From NCBI GenBank assembly GCA_035494735.1, contig DATJGS010000045.1, positions 1-64,000 on the forward strand: a stretch of DNA of 64,000 nt, in the 5' to 3' direction. Positions 63,982 to 64,000 of the stretch are shown in pieces; the stretch's first letter is position 1, and every line of letters begins with the position of its first letter. Below the pieces are notes generated by a model. That model was not told the origin of the DNA and did no database searches. It was given only the letters and a program-made list of their open reading frames with translations. Position numbers and translations under genes: made by a program. Origin of the DNA: DATJGS01 sp035494735. Its GTDB lineage: Bacteria > Eisenbacteria > RBG-16-71-46.

Positions 63982-64000
63982 GCTTCCCTCCCTGGTTCAG

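Overview
The window is about 64 kb of very GC-rich chromosomal DNA with dense, short-spaced genes, many ATGA (or GTGA/TTGA) stop-start overlaps, and frequent GTG/TTG starts. I see no rRNA, tRNA, CRISPR array, insertion sequence or phage module. The cell is a diderm: there are several outer-membrane beta-barrel proteins and many lipoproteins with clear lipoboxes. BshB1 (bacillithiol synthesis), a large GreA, a Ycf48-type lipoprotein and two secreted proteins ending in a WGRxKxLYR tag together suggest an uncultured lineage such as Candidatus Eisenbacteria or a relative near the FCB group/Gemmatimonadota. That placement is inference, not proof.

Layout. 1-4.1 kb: envelope proteins (beta-barrel, LolA-like plus Omp85-like pair, small secreted protein). 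4.2-7.7 kb (minus): PhzF-family protein and two overlapping amidohydrolases. 7.9-10.3 kb: pabB-pabC, the p-aminobenzoate branch of folate synthesis. 10.5-13.4 kb: an alpha/beta hydrolase behind a sigma-54-like promoter, then a secreted WGRxKxLYR protein. 13.4-17.2 kb: GNAT, PaaA/BoxB-like diiron oxygenase, glucan phosphorylase and a collapsed nickel/cobalt transporter. 17.2-18.5 kb: an AroH-type chorismate mutase/prephenate dehydrogenase fusion preceded by what looks like a complete tyrosine attenuator (21-codon leader peptide with Tyr-Ala-Tyr, mutually exclusive hairpins, terminator). 18.6-28 kb: BshB1, a DUF885 peptidase, a 1694-residue kinase/ATPase/TPR/GAF/enhancer-binding-like regulator, then small genes for a degenerate AAA protein and a degenerate receiver. 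28-33 kb: D,D-carboxypeptidase, TauE/SafE exporter, second WGRxKxLYR protein, and a divergent Lon lacking its N domain and Walker B glutamate. 33-44.6 kb: aminotransferase, GAF protein, NUDIX, PDZ protein, RlmD-like methyltransferase, leucyl aminopeptidase, lipoproteins, NYN-domain protein. 44.6-50 kb: Ycf48-like lipoprotein, NatAB-like ABC exporter, MFS drug exporter. 50-64 kb: NAD synthetase, small envelope proteins, B3/B4-domain protein, giant GreA, transglutaminase-like protein, cobalamin adenosyltransferase, a Rho lacking its usual RNA-binding domain, EF-P, and two tandem paralogous beta-barrels.

Regulation. Several sigma-70 promoters share a TTGACn - 17/18 - TAGACT-like pattern, and some place the start codon only 7-10 nt after the -10 box, implying leaderless transcripts. 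The strongest candidate for an undescribed system is the tyrosine attenuator. Next are the WGRxKxLYR C-terminal tag and the reworked transcription/proteolysis machinery (Rho, GreA, Lon).
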